DNA of 64,000 nucleotides, from the NCBI RefSeq assembly GCF_030913365.1, contig NZ_CP133160.1, forward strand, positions 1,674,001 through 1,738,000. The letters are read 5' to 3'. The translations under genes and the position numbers were made by a program. Below, in pieces: positions 1-11,525 of the stretch. Each line of letters begins with the position of its first letter. The first letter of the stretch is position 1. The DNA comes from Stenotrophomonas sp. 24(2023) (lineage in GTDB: Bacteria > Pseudomonadota > Gammaproteobacteria > Xanthomonadales > Xanthomonadaceae). Under the pieces are notes generated by a model that was not told the DNA's origin, searched no databases, and saw only the letters and a program-made list of their open reading frames with translations.

Positions 1-251
1 CACTGCTCGGGCTTGTAGTCCTGCTCGCAGGCTTCCTTGGTGGCGTACTTGGGCGCCGCGTCGGCAGCCTGCTTCTGCGCTTCGGCAAAGGCATTGCGGC
101 AGGAAGACGGATCGCCCGTGGCTTCGGTGCAGGCCTGCACCGAGGTGTACAACCCCTCCTGCACCTTCACCTCCGGTTCCTTCTGGCAGGCGGTCAGCAG
201 CAGCGGTACGGCGCTCATCAGCAGCAGGGAGGTGGTACGGGAACGTTTCAT
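1..251 (-). CDS. DUF1190 (YgiB-like) lipoprotein, 3' end outside window
   Basis: About 83 N-terminal codons are visible; the gene continues past the window edge. The product starts MKRSRTTSLLL and has a lipoprotein signal with lipobox LLTAC (Cys22), so it is probably an envelope lipoprotein. After the signal come the spaced cysteines and the Y-x-S-x3-C, S-C-R-x-A-F and C-E-x-D pattern typical of the DUF1190/YgiB family, whose biochemical role is not known. The start is the only ATG that gives a complete signal peptide. It is transcribed away from ilvD, and about 230 bases separate the two starts. The family call rests on pattern recognition and the C-terminal half cannot be examined. Confidence 0.75.
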   Translation of the reverse strand, partial: MKRSRTTSLLLMSAVPLLLTACQKEPEVKVQEGLYTSVQACTEATGDPSSCRNAFAEAQKQAADAAPKYATKEACEQDYKPEQ

Positions 252-483
252 GGCCTCATGCCTCGGTCATCGGATCAACCGCCCAATGATGCCCCATCCA
301 CGCGGAAAACCCGAATCGGCAAAGCACGGAAGATGAACGTTGTTTCAGGAAGCCGCGCTGCCCGGTGGCACCAGGGCCCGCCCGGCAGGTGCCGCAGTCC
401 GCGCGGTGGTTGCAAACGCAACCGAGAAAATGCGCCATGATCGGCCGACCCCCACGTCGTACGGCCCGCCCGTTCCGCCAGCC

Positions 484-2322
484 ATGCCTGAATACCGCTC
501 CCGCACCTCCACCGCCGGCCGCAACATGGCCGGCGCCCGCGCCCTGTGGCGTGCCACCGGCATGACCGATGGCGATTTCCACAAGCCAATCATCGCCATC
601 GCCAATTCCTTCACCCAGTTCGTGCCCGGCCATGTGCACCTGAAGGACCTGGGCCAGCTGGTGGCGCGCGAGATCGAACAGGCCGGTGGCGTGGCCAAGG
701 AATTCAACACCATCGCCGTGGACGATGGCATCGCGATGGGCCATGACGGCATGCTGTATTCGCTGCCCAGCCGCGAGATCATCGCCGATGCGGTGGAGTA
801 CATGGTCAACGCGCACTGCGCCGATGCGCTGGTGTGCATCAGCAACTGCGACAAGATCACCCCGGGCATGCTGATGGCCGCGCTGCGCCTGGACATCCCG
901 GTGGTGTTCGTTTCCGGCGGGCCGATGGAAGCCGGCAAGACCCGGCTGTCCGAGCACAAGCTGGACCTGGTCGATGCCATGGTGGTGGCCGCCGATGACA
1001 GCGCATCGGACGAAAAGGTGGCCGCGTTCGAGCGCAGCGCCTGCCCGACCTGCGGTTCCTGTTCGGGCATGTTCACCGCCAACTCGATGAACTGCCTGAC
1101 CGAAGCACTGGGCCTGTCGCTGCCCGGCAATGGCACCACGCTGGCCACCCACGCCGATCGCGAGGCGCTGTTCCGCCGCGCCGGCCGCCTGATCGTGGAG
1201 CTGTGCCACCGCTGGTACGGCGGCGAAGACCCACGCGCCCTGCCACGTGGCATCGCCACGCCGGCCGCGTTCGCCAACGCGATGACCCTGGACATCGCCA
1301 TGGGCGGGTCCACCAACACCATCCTGCACCTGCTGGCCGCTGCGCAGGAAGCCGGCGTGGACTTCGACCTGACCCACATCGATGCGCTGTCGCGGCACGT
1401 ACCGCAGCTGTGCAAGGTGGCCCCGAACACGCCCAAGTACCACATCGAGGATGTGCATCGCGCCGGCGGCGTGTACGGCATCCTGGGCGAACTGGACCGC
1501 GCCGGCCTGCTCGATACAAGTGTGCCCACCGTGCACAGCGCCACCCTGGGCGAAGCCCTGGACCGCTGGGACGTGATGCGCAGCGACAACGAAACGCTGC
1601 ACACCTTCTTCAAGGCCGGTCCGGCCGGCATTCCCACCCAGCAGGCCTTCAGCCAGGCCACGCGCTGGCCGTCGCTGGACCTGGACCGCGCCGAAGGCTG
1701 CATCCGCGCCCTGGAACATGCCTATTCGCGCGAAGGCGGCCTGGCCGTGCTGCGCGGCAATCTGGCCGACGATGGCTGCGTGGTGAAGACCGCTGGCGTG
1801 GATGAATCGATCCACGTGTTCGAAGGCCGCGCACGCGTGTACGAGAGCCAGGACGCGGCGGTGGCCGGCATCCTGGCCGACGAGGTCAAGGCCGGCGAGG
1901 TGGTGGTGATCCGCTACGAAGGCCCCAAGGGGGGGCCGGGCATGCAGGAGATGCTGTACCCCACCAGCTACCTGAAATCGAAGGGGCTGGGCAAGCAGTG
2001 TGCGCTGCTGACCGACGGCCGCTTCTCCGGCGGCACCTCGGGCCTGTCGATCGGGCATGTCTCCCCGGAAGCCGCCAGTGGCGGCACGATCGGCCTGGTG
2101 CACGATGGCGACCGCATCCGCATCGATATTCCCGCCCGCCGCATCGACCTGCTGGTGGACGCCACCACGCTGGCGCAACGCCGCGCCGAGGCCGATGCGC
2201 GCGGCTGGAAACCCGTGCTGCCGCGCCCACGCAAGGTCACCAGTGCGCTGAAGGCCTATGCACTGCTGGCCACCAGCGCCGACAAGGGTGCGGTGCGCAA
2301 TACGGCACTGCTGGGGGACTGA
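484..2322 (+). CDS. ilvD: Dihydroxy-acid dehydratase
   Basis: IlvD converts 2,3-dihydroxy-3-methylbutanoate (or -pentanoate) to the 2-keto acid, the third common step of valine and isoleucine synthesis, in the cytoplasm. The 612-residue product aligns end to end with E. coli IlvD (616 aa): N-terminal [28 protein letters not shown] (about residue 122), [17 protein letters not shown] (about 190-205) with Fe-S cluster cysteines, and [19 protein letters not shown] near the C-terminus. The ATG at 484 is chosen because its product matches the family N-terminus, although no clear Shine-Dalgarno precedes it. An in-frame ATG at 430 with GAG four bases upstream would add 18 residues and cannot be excluded. 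No other ilv gene is adjacent. Confidence 0.97.
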   Translation: MPEYRSRTSTAGRNMAGARALWRATGMTDGDFHKPIIAIANSFTQFVPGHVHLKDLGQLVAREIEQAGGVAKEFNTIAVDDGIAMGHDGMLYSLPSREIIADAVEYMVNAHCADALVCISNCDKITPGMLMAALRLDIPVVFVSGGPMEAGKTRLSEHKLDLVDAMVVAADDSASDEKVAAFERSACPTCGSCSGMFTANSMNCLTEALGLSLPGNGTTLATHADREALFRRAGRLIVELCHRWYGGEDPRALPRGIATPAAFANAMTLDIAMGGSTNTILHLLAAAQEAGVDFDLTHIDALSRHVPQLCKVAPNTPKYHIEDVHRAGGVYGILGELDRAGLLDTSVPTVHSATLGEALDRWDVMRSDNETLHTFFKAGPAGIPTQQAFSQATRWPSLDLDRAEGCIRALEHAYSREGGLAVLRGNLADDGCVVKTAGVDESIHVFEGRARVYESQDAAVAGILADEVKAGEVVVIRYEGPKGGPGMQEMLYPTSYLKSKGLGKQCALLTDGRFSGGTSGLSIGHVSPEAASGGTIGLVHDGDRIRIDIPARRIDLLVDATTLAQRRAEADARGWKPVLPRPRKVTSALKAYALLATSADKGAVRNTALLGD

Positions 2323-2459
2323 AGGCGCACCGGGGCCGGGTTCAGGCGGCCCTTCATGCCGCCGATCTGAACCCACCACAAACGGTGCCGCCGTTGCCCT
2401 GTGGTTGGCCAACCATCGGCACTCCCCGCCATGCAGGGGCGACCGCTACGGTCGCCGCC

Positions 2460-3632
2460 ATGAACGCACGGACGCCCCGCCAACCCCTCATCGATGCCCT
2501 GCGCGGATTCGCGCTGCTGGGTGTCTTCCTGGTCAACCTGCGCTTTTTCTCGCTGGACGCGCTGCTGACTGAAACCGCCCAGCAGGGCCTGCCCCACCCC
2601 CTGCTGGACCAGGCCATCCGCACCAGCATGGAATGGCTGGTGGACCTGAAAGCCATCGCGCTGTTCTCGCTGCTGTTCGGCATGGGCGTGGCGATGCAGC
2701 TGGACGAGCGCCGGCCCGGCAGCGTGGCCGCGCACCTGCGCCGGATGGGCGTGCTGCTGCTGATCGGCCTGCTGCATTCGGCGCTGCTGTGGTGGGGCGA
2801 CATCCTGTTGACCTATGCGCTGGTCGGCCTGCTGCTGCCGCTGTTCCGCCGCTTCAGCGACCGCGGCCTGCTGCTGGCCGGGCTGTTCTTCGCCTTGCTG
2901 CTGCCCCCGCTGCTGTCACCGTGGATCCGCGAGTGGGTGGCCCTGCTGACCCCGCGTGCGCAGATGAACGCGCAGGCGCTGCAGGCCCTGTCGGCCGGCA
3001 GCCTGGGCCAGGCGTGGTGGCACAACCTGCAGATGGCCGGCTGGCTGCGGCTGAGCAACTGGGCCCTGCTGCTGTTCGTGCTGGGGCGCTTCCTGCTGGG
3101 TTACTGGGCCGGCCGCCGTGGCGTGCTGCAGCAGCCGGCGCAGCACCTGCCACTGCTGCGCGGAATCGCCCTGTGGGGCCTGGTGCTGGCGGCGGTGTTC
3201 CTGTGGGTGGATACCAATGCGGACCTGCTCAAGCAGGCCTGGCCGGCGCTGCGCAGCGGCGTGCCCGGTTATCTGCTGCGCGTGTCCTACCGCGTGGCAC
3301 CGCTGGCCCTGGGGTTGGCCGCCGCCGCGATCTTCACCCTGCTCTACCTGCGACCCTGGGCCGAGCGCGTGCTGCGCGTGTTCATTCCGGCCGGGCGCAT
3401 GGCGTTGACCAACTACCTGCTGCAGAGCCTGATCTGCGTGCCGCTGTTTGCCGGCTTCGGCGCTGGCATCGGGCCCTGGCAGGGGCTGTGGCCGGTGCTG
3501 CTGGTGGCGGCGCTGGTGTTCCCGCTGCAGCTGTGGGCCAGCGCCTGGTGGCTGCGCGGCCACTACTTCGGTCCGGTGGAATGGGTATGGCGCAGCGCCA
3601 GCGAAGGCCGTGCCCTGCCGATGCGGCGCTGA
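2460..3632 (+). CDS. DUF418 (YeiB-like) integral membrane protein
   Basis: The 390-residue polytopic membrane protein begins MNARTPRQPLIDALRGFALLGVFLVN; the R-x2-x-IDALRGFALLG opening followed by about nine hydrophobic helices is characteristic of the DUF418/YeiB group, related to acyltransferase-3 type membrane proteins. The first helix spans residues 12-30 and the LFSLLFGMG motif lies near residue 78. The DUF418 domain occupies the C-terminal half (TNYLLQSL, and a final W-x-R-x-YF-GP-x-EW-x-WR motif just before the end). Substrate and function are not known for the family. It follows ilvD by 137 bases on the same strand, possibly as a separate unit. Confidence 0.88.
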   Translation: MNARTPRQPLIDALRGFALLGVFLVNLRFFSLDALLTETAQQGLPHPLLDQAIRTSMEWLVDLKAIALFSLLFGMGVAMQLDERRPGSVAAHLRRMGVLLLIGLLHSALLWWGDILLTYALVGLLLPLFRRFSDRGLLLAGLFFALLLPPLLSPWIREWVALLTPRAQMNAQALQALSAGSLGQAWWHNLQMAGWLRLSNWALLLFVLGRFLLGYWAGRRGVLQQPAQHLPLLRGIALWGLVLAAVFLWVDTNADLLKQAWPALRSGVPGYLLRVSYRVAPLALGLAAAAIFTLLYLRPWAERVLRVFIPAGRMALTNYLLQSLICVPLFAGFGAGIGPWQGLWPVLLVAALVFPLQLWASAWWLRGHYFGPVEWVWRSASEGRALPMRR

Positions 3633-3693
3633 TCGGCCACGCCACCACCGCCTGCGCTATGGTGCGCATGGATCCAGGGACACGGAGGTTTCA

Positions 3694-4302
3694 ATGATGC
3701 TCATCGCATTGGCCCTGGCAGCGGCCACCACCACAAGTGGACCGGCCGCGCCGGACTGCACCTTCGACCGGGCGGCGATGCTCGCACTGGCACCGGGCGC
3801 GTTCGACCAGGACCTGGCCGGCGGCTGGCGTCCCTTGGCCGACCGCGGCTGCAGGCGCGAAGCGGCCGACCTGCTGGCCGCCTACAGCGCATTGCCCAAG
3901 GCCGCCGGCAACACCACCATCATCTGGCACGAAGCCCAGCTGCGCGCCGAACTTGGGCAGACGGCGCAGGCCATCACCCTGATGCAGCGCAGCTACAAGC
4001 CCAACGATGGCACCGACCCGGGCTACTGGAACGCCTACGTCGATGGCACCCTGGCATTCCTGCGCCACGACCGGGCCGCACTGGAGCGCGCGCGCTCGGC
4101 ATTGCTGGCCATTCCCCTGCCCGAGGCGCTGGCGGCGAACGTGAAGGAAGGTCGCTACCACTTCGTCACCGAAGGGGGCCAGGCGGTGGACATGCCCTGG
4201 CCGCCGAATCTGGACCGGCTCGACGGCTTCCTGCGCTGCTTCGACAAGCCCTACCTGCAGGCCTACAGCAGCGAGGAATGCCTGCGCCCCGCCGCCTTCT
4301 GA
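3694..4302 (+). CDS. Hypothetical secreted protein, helical-repeat type
   Basis: The 202-residue product begins with a short, hydrophobic MMLIALALAAATTTSG segment that looks like an export signal. Four cysteines are present in the remainder (PDC, RGC, RCF, EEC), consistent with disulfides outside the cytoplasm. The middle (residues 45-150) is alpha-helical and alanine-rich, with a tetratricopeptide-like rhythm (AQLRAELGQTAQAITLMQRS). A GGAGG at 3684-3688 precedes the ATG at good distance. I do not recognise the family and no function is assigned. It ends 22 bases before the converging dinG. Confidence 0.75.
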   Translation: MMLIALALAAATTTSGPAAPDCTFDRAAMLALAPGAFDQDLAGGWRPLADRGCRREAADLLAAYSALPKAAGNTTIIWHEAQLRAELGQTAQAITLMQRSYKPNDGTDPGYWNAYVDGTLAFLRHDRAALERARSALLAIPLPEALAANVKEGRYHFVTEGGQAVDMPWPPNLDRLDGFLRCFDKPYLQAYSSEECLRPAAF

Positions 4303-4324
4303 ACGAGGCAGCCGCTGCCGGCCG

Positions 4325-6427
4325 TCAGCCGATCACGCGCTTGAACGGCGGCAGGGCATCGATGATGCGCTTGCCGTAGCGGCGGGTCAGCAGGCGCGAG
4401 TCGAGGATGATCACCCGGCCGGTATCGGTGGAGGTGCGGATCAGGCGGCCGGCGAACTGGGTCAGCGTGCGCAGCGCGTGCGGAATGGCGATCAGGTTGA
4501 AGGCATTCAGCCCGCGCGCCTCGAACCACTCGCTGAGCGTGGCGGTCTGCGGGTCGGTCGGTACCGCGAACGGCACCTGGGTGATCACCACCGTGGTGCA
4601 GGCCTCGCCGGGCAGATCGAGGCCTTCGCCGAAGGAATTCAGGCCGAACAGCACCGAGCCCTCGCCCGCGGCCACACGCCGCAGGTGCTCATCGATCAAC
4701 CGCGTCTTGGACATCTCGCCCTGCACCAGCACCTGCCTGCGCTGCGCAGCCGGCATCAGGCCAGCGACCTTTTCCATCTTCCAGCGCGAGGTGAACAGCA
4801 CCATCGAACCCTTCGTCCAGTCCAGCTCCTTGCCCAGGTAGCGGGCGACTTCGCGCGGATGGCCTTCGCGGTCGTCGGGCGTGACCGGGAACGGCGGCAC
4901 GATCAGCTCGGCCTGGTTGGGCAGGTCGAACGGCGAGGACAGCGACACCATTTCCGCTTCTTCGGGAATGCCGTTATCGATCGCCAGCGACTGGAAATCG
5001 CCTCCGCCGGTCAGCGTGGCCGAGGTCATGACCACCGAGTCGACCTCATCCCACAGCAGTTTGCGCAGCACGTGCGCGGCCGACACCGGCGAGCCGTGCA
5101 GCACCAGGTCGCCATCGCGGGTGGCGGTGACCCAGCGCGCCATCGGCGGTGCGCCGTCCTTGTCCTCGCGCCGCCAGGCCTGCCACAGCCCGTACTGCTG
5201 CTCGATCATTTCCAGCGCCATGCCCAGATTGCGCTGCAGGCGCTCGCGCGCCGGATCATCGGGCTTGCCCTTGGCCACCTGGCTGGTAGCGGCATGGGCC
5301 CAGTTGTAGAGACTGCGGGTGTCGTCGGCCAGCGCCTCGATCGGTTCGCGCCACGCCTCGGGCAGGCGCCCGTTGGCCGCGCGCCACATCGGTTCCTCGT
5401 CGGCCGGTGCCGGCATCCACACCGCCTCGACGTGGTCACGGAAGGCACGCAGCTGCTTGGCCACGTTGCTGGCCACATCGATGGCCTCGTTGGGCAGCAG
5501 GTTGCCCAGCCGGTCCTTGTCCACCGCACGGTAGGCGCCGGCGATCAGGATCTGCAGGCGGCCGGTGCGCTTGGCCATCTCGTCCAGGGCCAGGCTGGCC
5601 GCGCCCTGGTCGATGGCCACGTTGCCGATGTGATGGCCTTCGTCCAGCACCAGCAGCATGTCCGACGGCGGGGCGATCATCGGCTGGCCGTTGTCGCTCT
5701 CGCCGATGGACAGCGCCGACAGCAGCAGGGCGTGATTGGTCACCACGATCTGCGCATCGCGCACGACGTTGCGCGAGCGCAGCACCGCGCACTGCGCCGA
5801 ATAGGCACAGCGGCGGCCCGCACAGGCCGAGGCCGGCGTGGTGATGCGGCTGCGCAGCCCCGGGCTGATGGTTTCCGGTGCGTTGTCGATGTCGCCGTCC
5901 CAGGTGCCGCCGGTGAAGGCATCGGTCAGGCGCTTGGCGATATCCATTTCGATCGGTGCCAGCGGCCGGTCGAACAGCGGCTGCTCATCGTCGAACATGC
6001 CGCCCTGCGCGCCTTCGCCCTGCGCTTCGGCGGCGTTGCGCGTGCACAGGTAGCGGGTGCGGCCCTTGGCCAGCGCCACCGTGGCGTCCAGGCCGGTGGC
6101 CTTGAGGAAGTTGGGAATATCGCGCTCGACCAGCTGCGACTGCAGCGCCACGGTGCCGGTGCTGATCACCAGCTTCTTCTTGCTGGCCAGCGCGATCGGC
6201 ACGCCGGCGGTCAGGTAGCCCAGGCTCTTGCCGACGCCGGTGGGGGCTTCGACCACGCCCACGCCACCGCTTTTCGAGAGCGCACGCGAGACCACGCCGA
6301 TCATCTGGCTCTGCGAGCGGCGGGTGGCGAAGCCGGGGGTATTGGCCTGCAGCGCGGTGTAGGCCTTGCGGATCGCGTCCTTCAAGGCATCGTCGAGCTG
6401 GCGGGGGGCGGCGACGGTTTCGCTCAC
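4325..6427 (-). CDS. dinG: ATP-dependent DNA helicase DinG, Fe-S type
   Basis: DinG is a 5'-3' superfamily 2 helicase of the XPD group that unwinds D-loops, R-loops and DNA-RNA hybrids during repair. The product has 700 residues. Walker A is EAPTGVGKS at 60-68 and the Walker B variant DEGH is at 262-265. Four cysteines at 128, 202, 207 and 213 have the C-x73-C-x4-C-x5-C spacing of E. coli DinG and should hold its [4Fe-4S] cluster. Late helicase motifs include FGLNSFGEGLDLPG and the QFAGRLIRT motif with its arginine finger. It is preceded on the same strand by aroE and a small membrane gene, with a hairpin repeat in the 120-base gap. Confidence 0.96.
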   Translation of the reverse strand: MSETVAAPRQLDDALKDAIRKAYTALQANTPGFATRRSQSQMIGVVSRALSKSGGVGVVEAPTGVGKSLGYLTAGVPIALASKKKLVISTGTVALQSQLVERDIPNFLKATGLDATVALAKGRTRYLCTRNAAEAQGEGAQGGMFDDEQPLFDRPLAPIEMDIAKRLTDAFTGGTWDGDIDNAPETISPGLRSRITTPASACAGRRCAYSAQCAVLRSRNVVRDAQIVVTNHALLLSALSIGESDNGQPMIAPPSDMLLVLDEGHHIGNVAIDQGAASLALDEMAKRTGRLQILIAGAYRAVDKDRLGNLLPNEAIDVASNVAKQLRAFRDHVEAVWMPAPADEEPMWRAANGRLPEAWREPIEALADDTRSLYNWAHAATSQVAKGKPDDPARERLQRNLGMALEMIEQQYGLWQAWRREDKDGAPPMARWVTATRDGDLVLHGSPVSAAHVLRKLLWDEVDSVVMTSATLTGGGDFQSLAIDNGIPEEAEMVSLSSPFDLPNQAELIVPPFPVTPDDREGHPREVARYLGKELDWTKGSMVLFTSRWKMEKVAGLMPAAQRRQVLVQGEMSKTRLIDEHLRRVAAGEGSVLFGLNSFGEGLDLPGEACTTVVITQVPFAVPTDPQTATLSEWFEARGLNAFNLIAIPHALRTLTQFAGRLIRTSTDTGRVIILDSRLLTRRYGKRIIDALPPFKRVIG

Positions 6428-6452
6428 GCCGGAAACTACCGTGGCTGGATCA

Positions 6453-6486
6453 GGCCGGCCATTGTCGCATGGCCGGCCAGCGCTAC
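6453..6486 (-). repeat. GTAG-headed hairpin repeat (SMAG-like) upstream of dinG
   Basis: A perfect 10-bp inverted repeat, GGCCGGCCAT at 6453-6462 and ATGGCCGGCC at 6469-6478, with a 6-base loop. On the minus strand a GTAG tetranucleotide (6483-6486) sits at one end, the arrangement of SMAG elements. It lies between the small membrane gene and dinG and may act as a partial terminator or RNA stabiliser. Confidence 0.6.
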
Positions 6487-6547
6487 CGTGGCGCGATGGC
6501 TGAACAGGGTCAGTGCCGTCGTGCCACGTCCAACGCTGCCTGTACGG

Positions 6548-6898
6548 TCAGCGCGACGGCGTAGCCTGTTGCCTGAGCAGGCGGACCAGCGCCCAGATCA
6601 CCAGCACCAGGCCGAACGCATCCAGCAGGCCCAGGCCGAAGTGGCCAATGCCCAGCAGCGCACTGAGGCGGCTGATCGAGCCGAAATCACCGGACTGCAC
6701 CAGCCAGATCGGCAGCACCGACAGTACCAGGCTGCCAAGGCTGGCCACCGCCAGCAGGGCCAGGCCGGCCAGCGCCCCGGTGCGGACATTGCTGCGCGGG
6801 GCCGTGACCACCCAGACCAGGCCGATGGTGATGGCGATCAGCGCCGGCAGGCGCACGCCGATCAGGCTGAGCATCGACAACAGCAGCGAGCTGTCCAT
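6548..6898 (-). CDS. Small integral membrane protein of unknown function
   Basis: The 116-residue product has three to four hydrophobic helices (about residues 4-30, 40-68 and 85-108) and a short basic C-terminus (RLLRQQATPSR). It starts three bases after the aroE stop codon, so the two are probably co-transcribed. I see no recognised domain or catalytic motif. The conserved-looking operon position is the only functional hint. Confidence 0.7.
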   Translation of the reverse strand: MDSSLLLSMLSLIGVRLPALIAITIGLVWVVTAPRSNVRTGALAGLALLAVASLGSLVLSVLPIWLVQSGDFGSISRLSALLGIGHFGLGLLDAFGLVLVIWALVRLLRQQATPSR

Positions 6899-6901
6899 GG
6901 C

Positions 6902-7747
6902 TCAGTCCTCCCCGGCCAGGCTGCCCGCACCGGCACGCAGCTGCGCGTAGACCGCATCGGTCTGCGGGCGCACGCCATGCCACTGCTGGAAGCTTTCGGC
7001 GGCCTGTTCCACCAGCATGCCCAGGCCATCGACGGTGTTGCGGCACTGCGCCGCGCGCGCCCAGGCCAGGAAGGCGATCGCGGCCTCGCCGTAGTTCAGG
7101 TCCACGGCGGTGGTCAGCGAATTGACCAGCGACAGCGGCAGCTTGAACTCGTTGGCACGGTCGCGGCCGGCCGAGGTGGCGTTGAGGATCAGTTCGAAGT
7201 CGCCCAGTTCACGCAGGTCTTCCCAGTACCGGCTGATCGCGCGGCCCGGCTCGCCCATCGCATCGATCAGCGCATCGGCGCGTTCGGGGGTGCGGTTGAC
7301 CACCACCAGTTCCAGGATGCCGGCATCCAGCAGCGCCGGCGCCACGCTGCGGGCCGAGCCGCCGGCACCCAGCAGCAGCACGCGGCGCCCACGCAGGTCC
7401 AGGCCGTGGCGGTCGGTCAGGTCGCGCACCAGGCCGATGCCATCGGTGGTGTCGCCGTGCCAGCGCTCGCCCTTGCGCAGCAGGGTGTTGACCGAACCGG
7501 CACGGCGCGCGCGCGCGGTCAGCGTGGTGCACAGCGCGAACGCGGCTTCCTTGTGCGGCAGGGTCACGTTGGCGCCCACGCCGCCCTCGCCTGCGAAGGC
7601 CTCCAGGCCGGCCAGGAACGCATCCGGCGCCAGGTCGATGGCCCGGTAATCGACCGCGATGCCTTCCTGGCGACCGAACGCCGCATGGATCTGCGGCGAC
7701 TTCGAATGGACGATGGGGTGTCCGAAGACGGCGTAACGATCGGTCAT
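6902..7747 (-). CDS. aroE: Shikimate dehydrogenase (NADP+)
   Basis: AroE reduces 3-dehydroshikimate to shikimate with NADPH, the fourth step of the chorismate pathway. The 281-residue protein has the substrate site S-K-S (residues 15-17), the catalytic lysine in NVTLPHK (Lys66) with the partner Asp102 in DTTDGIG, the nucleotide loop GAGGSA (127-132) and NRTPER (151-156), whose NRT signature indicates NADP+ preference. The C-terminal region carries [14 protein letters not shown] as in other AroE proteins. The start at 7747 gives the standard [13 protein letters not shown]-terminus. A divergent beta-propeller gene starts 50 bases away. Confidence 0.97.
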   Translation of the reverse strand: MTDRYAVFGHPIVHSKSPQIHAAFGRQEGIAVDYRAIDLAPDAFLAGLEAFAGEGGVGANVTLPHKEAAFALCTTLTARARRAGSVNTLLRKGERWHGDTTDGIGLVRDLTDRHGLDLRGRRVLLLGAGGSARSVAPALLDAGILELVVVNRTPERADALIDAMGEPGRAISRYWEDLRELGDFELILNATSAGRDRANEFKLPLSLVNSLTTAVDLNYGEAAIAFLAWARAAQCRNTVDGLGMLVEQAAESFQQWHGVRPQTDAVYAQLRAGAGSLAGED

Positions 7748-7797
7748 GGAATCCTCAGGCTGGCTAGACTGCACGCTTTCCTGCAAGGAACCGGACG

Positions 7798-8658
7798 ATG
7801 CGGACCGCCCTCCCCCTGCTGGTGCTCGCCGCCAGTCTACTCCCCCCCCCCGTGGCGGTGGCGTTGAATGAGTACGGCATCGAAGGCATGGGCGTGGTGT
7901 CCACCCGCGCCGAGGAAGGCCGCGCCTCACTGAGTGCGGACGGCCAGCGCATCGTGTTCGCCCGTCGTGGCGAACAGGGCTGGGCGTTGTGGCAGGCCCG
8001 CGTGGTCGACGGCCGCTGGCAGCAGGCCCAGGCGCTGGCGCTGGGCGTACCGGGTGAAACACGCGATCCCTACCTCAGCCACGATGGCCGCTGGCTGCTG
8101 TTCGCCGCCGGTGGCGAGGGCCGCTGGACCCTGCACCGCGCGGCGCTGCAGGCCGATGGCACGCCCGGCACGGCCGAGCCGTGGACCGGCGATGGTGGGC
8201 GCCGCGCCGAACGCGGGCCGGCCCTGAGTGCCGATGGCCGCTCGCTGCTGTTCGCCCGCCAGCAGGGGCACGGCGCAGGCTGGGATCTGTTCGTGGCTCC
8301 GGTCACGGCCGATGGCCAGCGCGGGCCCGCGCGTGCGCTGGACGCGCTCAACAGCGTCGACGATGAAACCGATGGGGATTGGCTGGGCAGCAATGGCGCG
8401 GTGGTGTTCACCCGCGTGCGGGGCGACCACGCGCAGGTCTGGCAGAGCGACTGTGCATGGCAGGGTGACTTCCTGCAGCCGTTGCGCCTGTCGTTCAACA
8501 TTGAAGCGGGTTTCACCGCCGCACCGGTGATCGACAACGCCAAGCCCGCCGAGCTGCTGCTGACCAGCAGTTCCGCGAAGGCGCCACGCGCCGGCAGCGT
8601 GGATGTCTACCGCATGGCCGCGCCGAAGGTGGCAGCGGTGGCGGCGTGCGTGCGGTGA
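7798..8658 (+). CDS. Exported TolB-like beta-propeller (PD40) protein
   Basis: The 286-residue product has an N-terminal signal peptide ([22 protein letters not shown]) and then repeated segments with the WD40-like PD40 pattern: [36 protein letters not shown] and a weaker fourth copy. These pack as blades of a TolB-type propeller, normally a periplasmic protein-binding scaffold. No catalytic domain is attached. It diverges from aroE, and a SMAG repeat follows the stop. Partner unknown. Confidence 0.75.
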   Translation: MRTALPLLVLAASLLPPPVAVALNEYGIEGMGVVSTRAEEGRASLSADGQRIVFARRGEQGWALWQARVVDGRWQQAQALALGVPGETRDPYLSHDGRWLLFAAGGEGRWTLHRAALQADGTPGTAEPWTGDGGRRAERGPALSADGRSLLFARQQGHGAGWDLFVAPVTADGQRGPARALDALNSVDDETDGDWLGSNGAVVFTRVRGDHAQVWQSDCAWQGDFLQPLRLSFNIEAGFTAAPVIDNAKPAELLLTSSSAKAPRAGSVDVYRMAAPKVAAVAACVR

Positions 8659-8670
8659 TCCAATAGAACA

Positions 8671-8695
8671 GCAGTCGACTGACAGTCGACTCTAC
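8671..8695 (-). repeat. SMAG-type repeat (GTAG-headed hairpin)
   Basis: On the minus strand the element reads GTAG followed by two copies of the AGTCGACT palindrome separated by three bases (8673-8680 and 8684-8691), forming a hairpin. It lies between the convergent ends of the beta-propeller and SHOCT-type genes, a usual place for such elements. Confidence 0.75.
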
Positions 8696-8699
8696 CGGT

Positions 8700-8993
8700 T
8701 CAGGCAGCCGTGCTTGGTCCGCGCGGCCGAGCCAGTACCTGGGCCCGCTGCTGTTCGTAGTCCGTTTCGCTGATGCGGCCGTTGTCCTTGGCCTGGTTCA
8801 GTGCGGCCAGCTCAGCCTGCACGGCCTCGGGCAGCGCCTGTTCGCGGGCCACGTGCCTGGCCGCCGACAGCTGCTCCGGCGCGCGCCTGCCGGCACGCCA
8901 GGCGGCAATGAACACGCCCACGATGATGGCCCCGAACACCAGCGTGCCGGTGCCCCAGATCAACCATTGCATCCAGCCCATTTCGGGTGCCAT
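8700..8993 (-). CDS. Small membrane protein with C-terminal SHOCT-like motif
   Basis: The 97-residue protein has one transmembrane helix (about residues 9-30) followed by a soluble tail. The tail motif AALNQAKDNGRISETDYEQQRAQVL matches the short SHOCT pattern (helix, G-x-I-S-x-x-E/D-Y-E-x-x-R). GAGG lies eight bases before the ATG at 8993; a GTG one codon upstream is also possible. It follows hemB by 33 bases and is probably the last gene of a bestrophin-hemB transcript. Function unknown. Confidence 0.7.
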   Translation of the reverse strand: MAPEMGWMQWLIWGTGTLVFGAIIVGVFIAAWRAGRRAPEQLSAARHVAREQALPEAVQAELAALNQAKDNGRISETDYEQQRAQVLARPRGPSTAA

Positions 8994-9026
8994 CACGTGT
9001 TCCTCGCTTGATCGTGGGCGCTATTG

Positions 9027-10953
<1,927 letters not shown>

Positions 10954-11075
10954 CGGAACGGACGCGCCGGGCGCAGGTGCACACGCGCGGGACACCCGCG
11001 CAACGGCTCATTGTACGCCTGCACCGGCACCCCGCCCGCGCACCTGCGACAGGCGGTCGCACCCGTGCACACGGC

Positions 11076-11354
11076 TCAGATCACGCCGCCGCCCAGGCTC
11101 AGGCGGATGATGCCCACCACCACCACGATGCCGTTGAGGACCAGGCCGGTCCAGGCACGGCCACGCTTGCTGGGGTGGGTGAACAGGATGCCCAGCGCGG
11201 CGATGACCGCACCGACGGCAGCGAAGGGAATCAGGAACCAGTTGCCCCAGCCCAGCAATGGAATCAGCGCCAGGATCATCCACACCAGCGCCAGCACGCC
11301 CCACAACAGACTGATCACGCCCACGCCCTGCTCCCACGGTTGGCCTGCCCCCAC
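11076..11354 (-). CDS. Small membrane protein, three predicted helices
   Basis: The 92-residue protein is almost wholly hydrophobic, with helices at about residues 10-30, 34-58 and 68-90 and a short polar HPSKRGR loop. It uses a GTG start at 11354, since no ATG is in range. Similar short proteins with a GKAWTG-like loop are common in proteobacteria and have no assigned function. The AT-poor spacer on each side shows no other feature. Moderate confidence as a gene. Confidence 0.55.
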   Translation of the reverse strand: MGAGQPWEQGVGVISLLWGVLALVWMILALIPLLGWGNWFLIPFAAVGAVIAALGILFTHPSKRGRAWTGLVLNGIVVVVGIIRLSLGGGVI

Positions 11355-11525
11355 CTTAGCCGTTCCACCGGCCGGCGCAAACCCGCCGCCGGTACGGCCC
11401 GGGCCAGCGTCGCGGCGACCTCACCCGGGGCGTGCTAGCGTGCATCCACGCCCACGCCAGCCCGCGTTGGCGCCTATTCAGACGGCCCCACCGATGATCC
11501 CAACCAGTCCCAAGGGGTACCTGCC

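Noticed and set aside
4478..7867. Plus-strand frame of over 1100 codons opposite dinG and aroE
   Set aside because: It has the His/Gln/Arg/Ala-rich composition of antisense translations and overlaps two certain genes.
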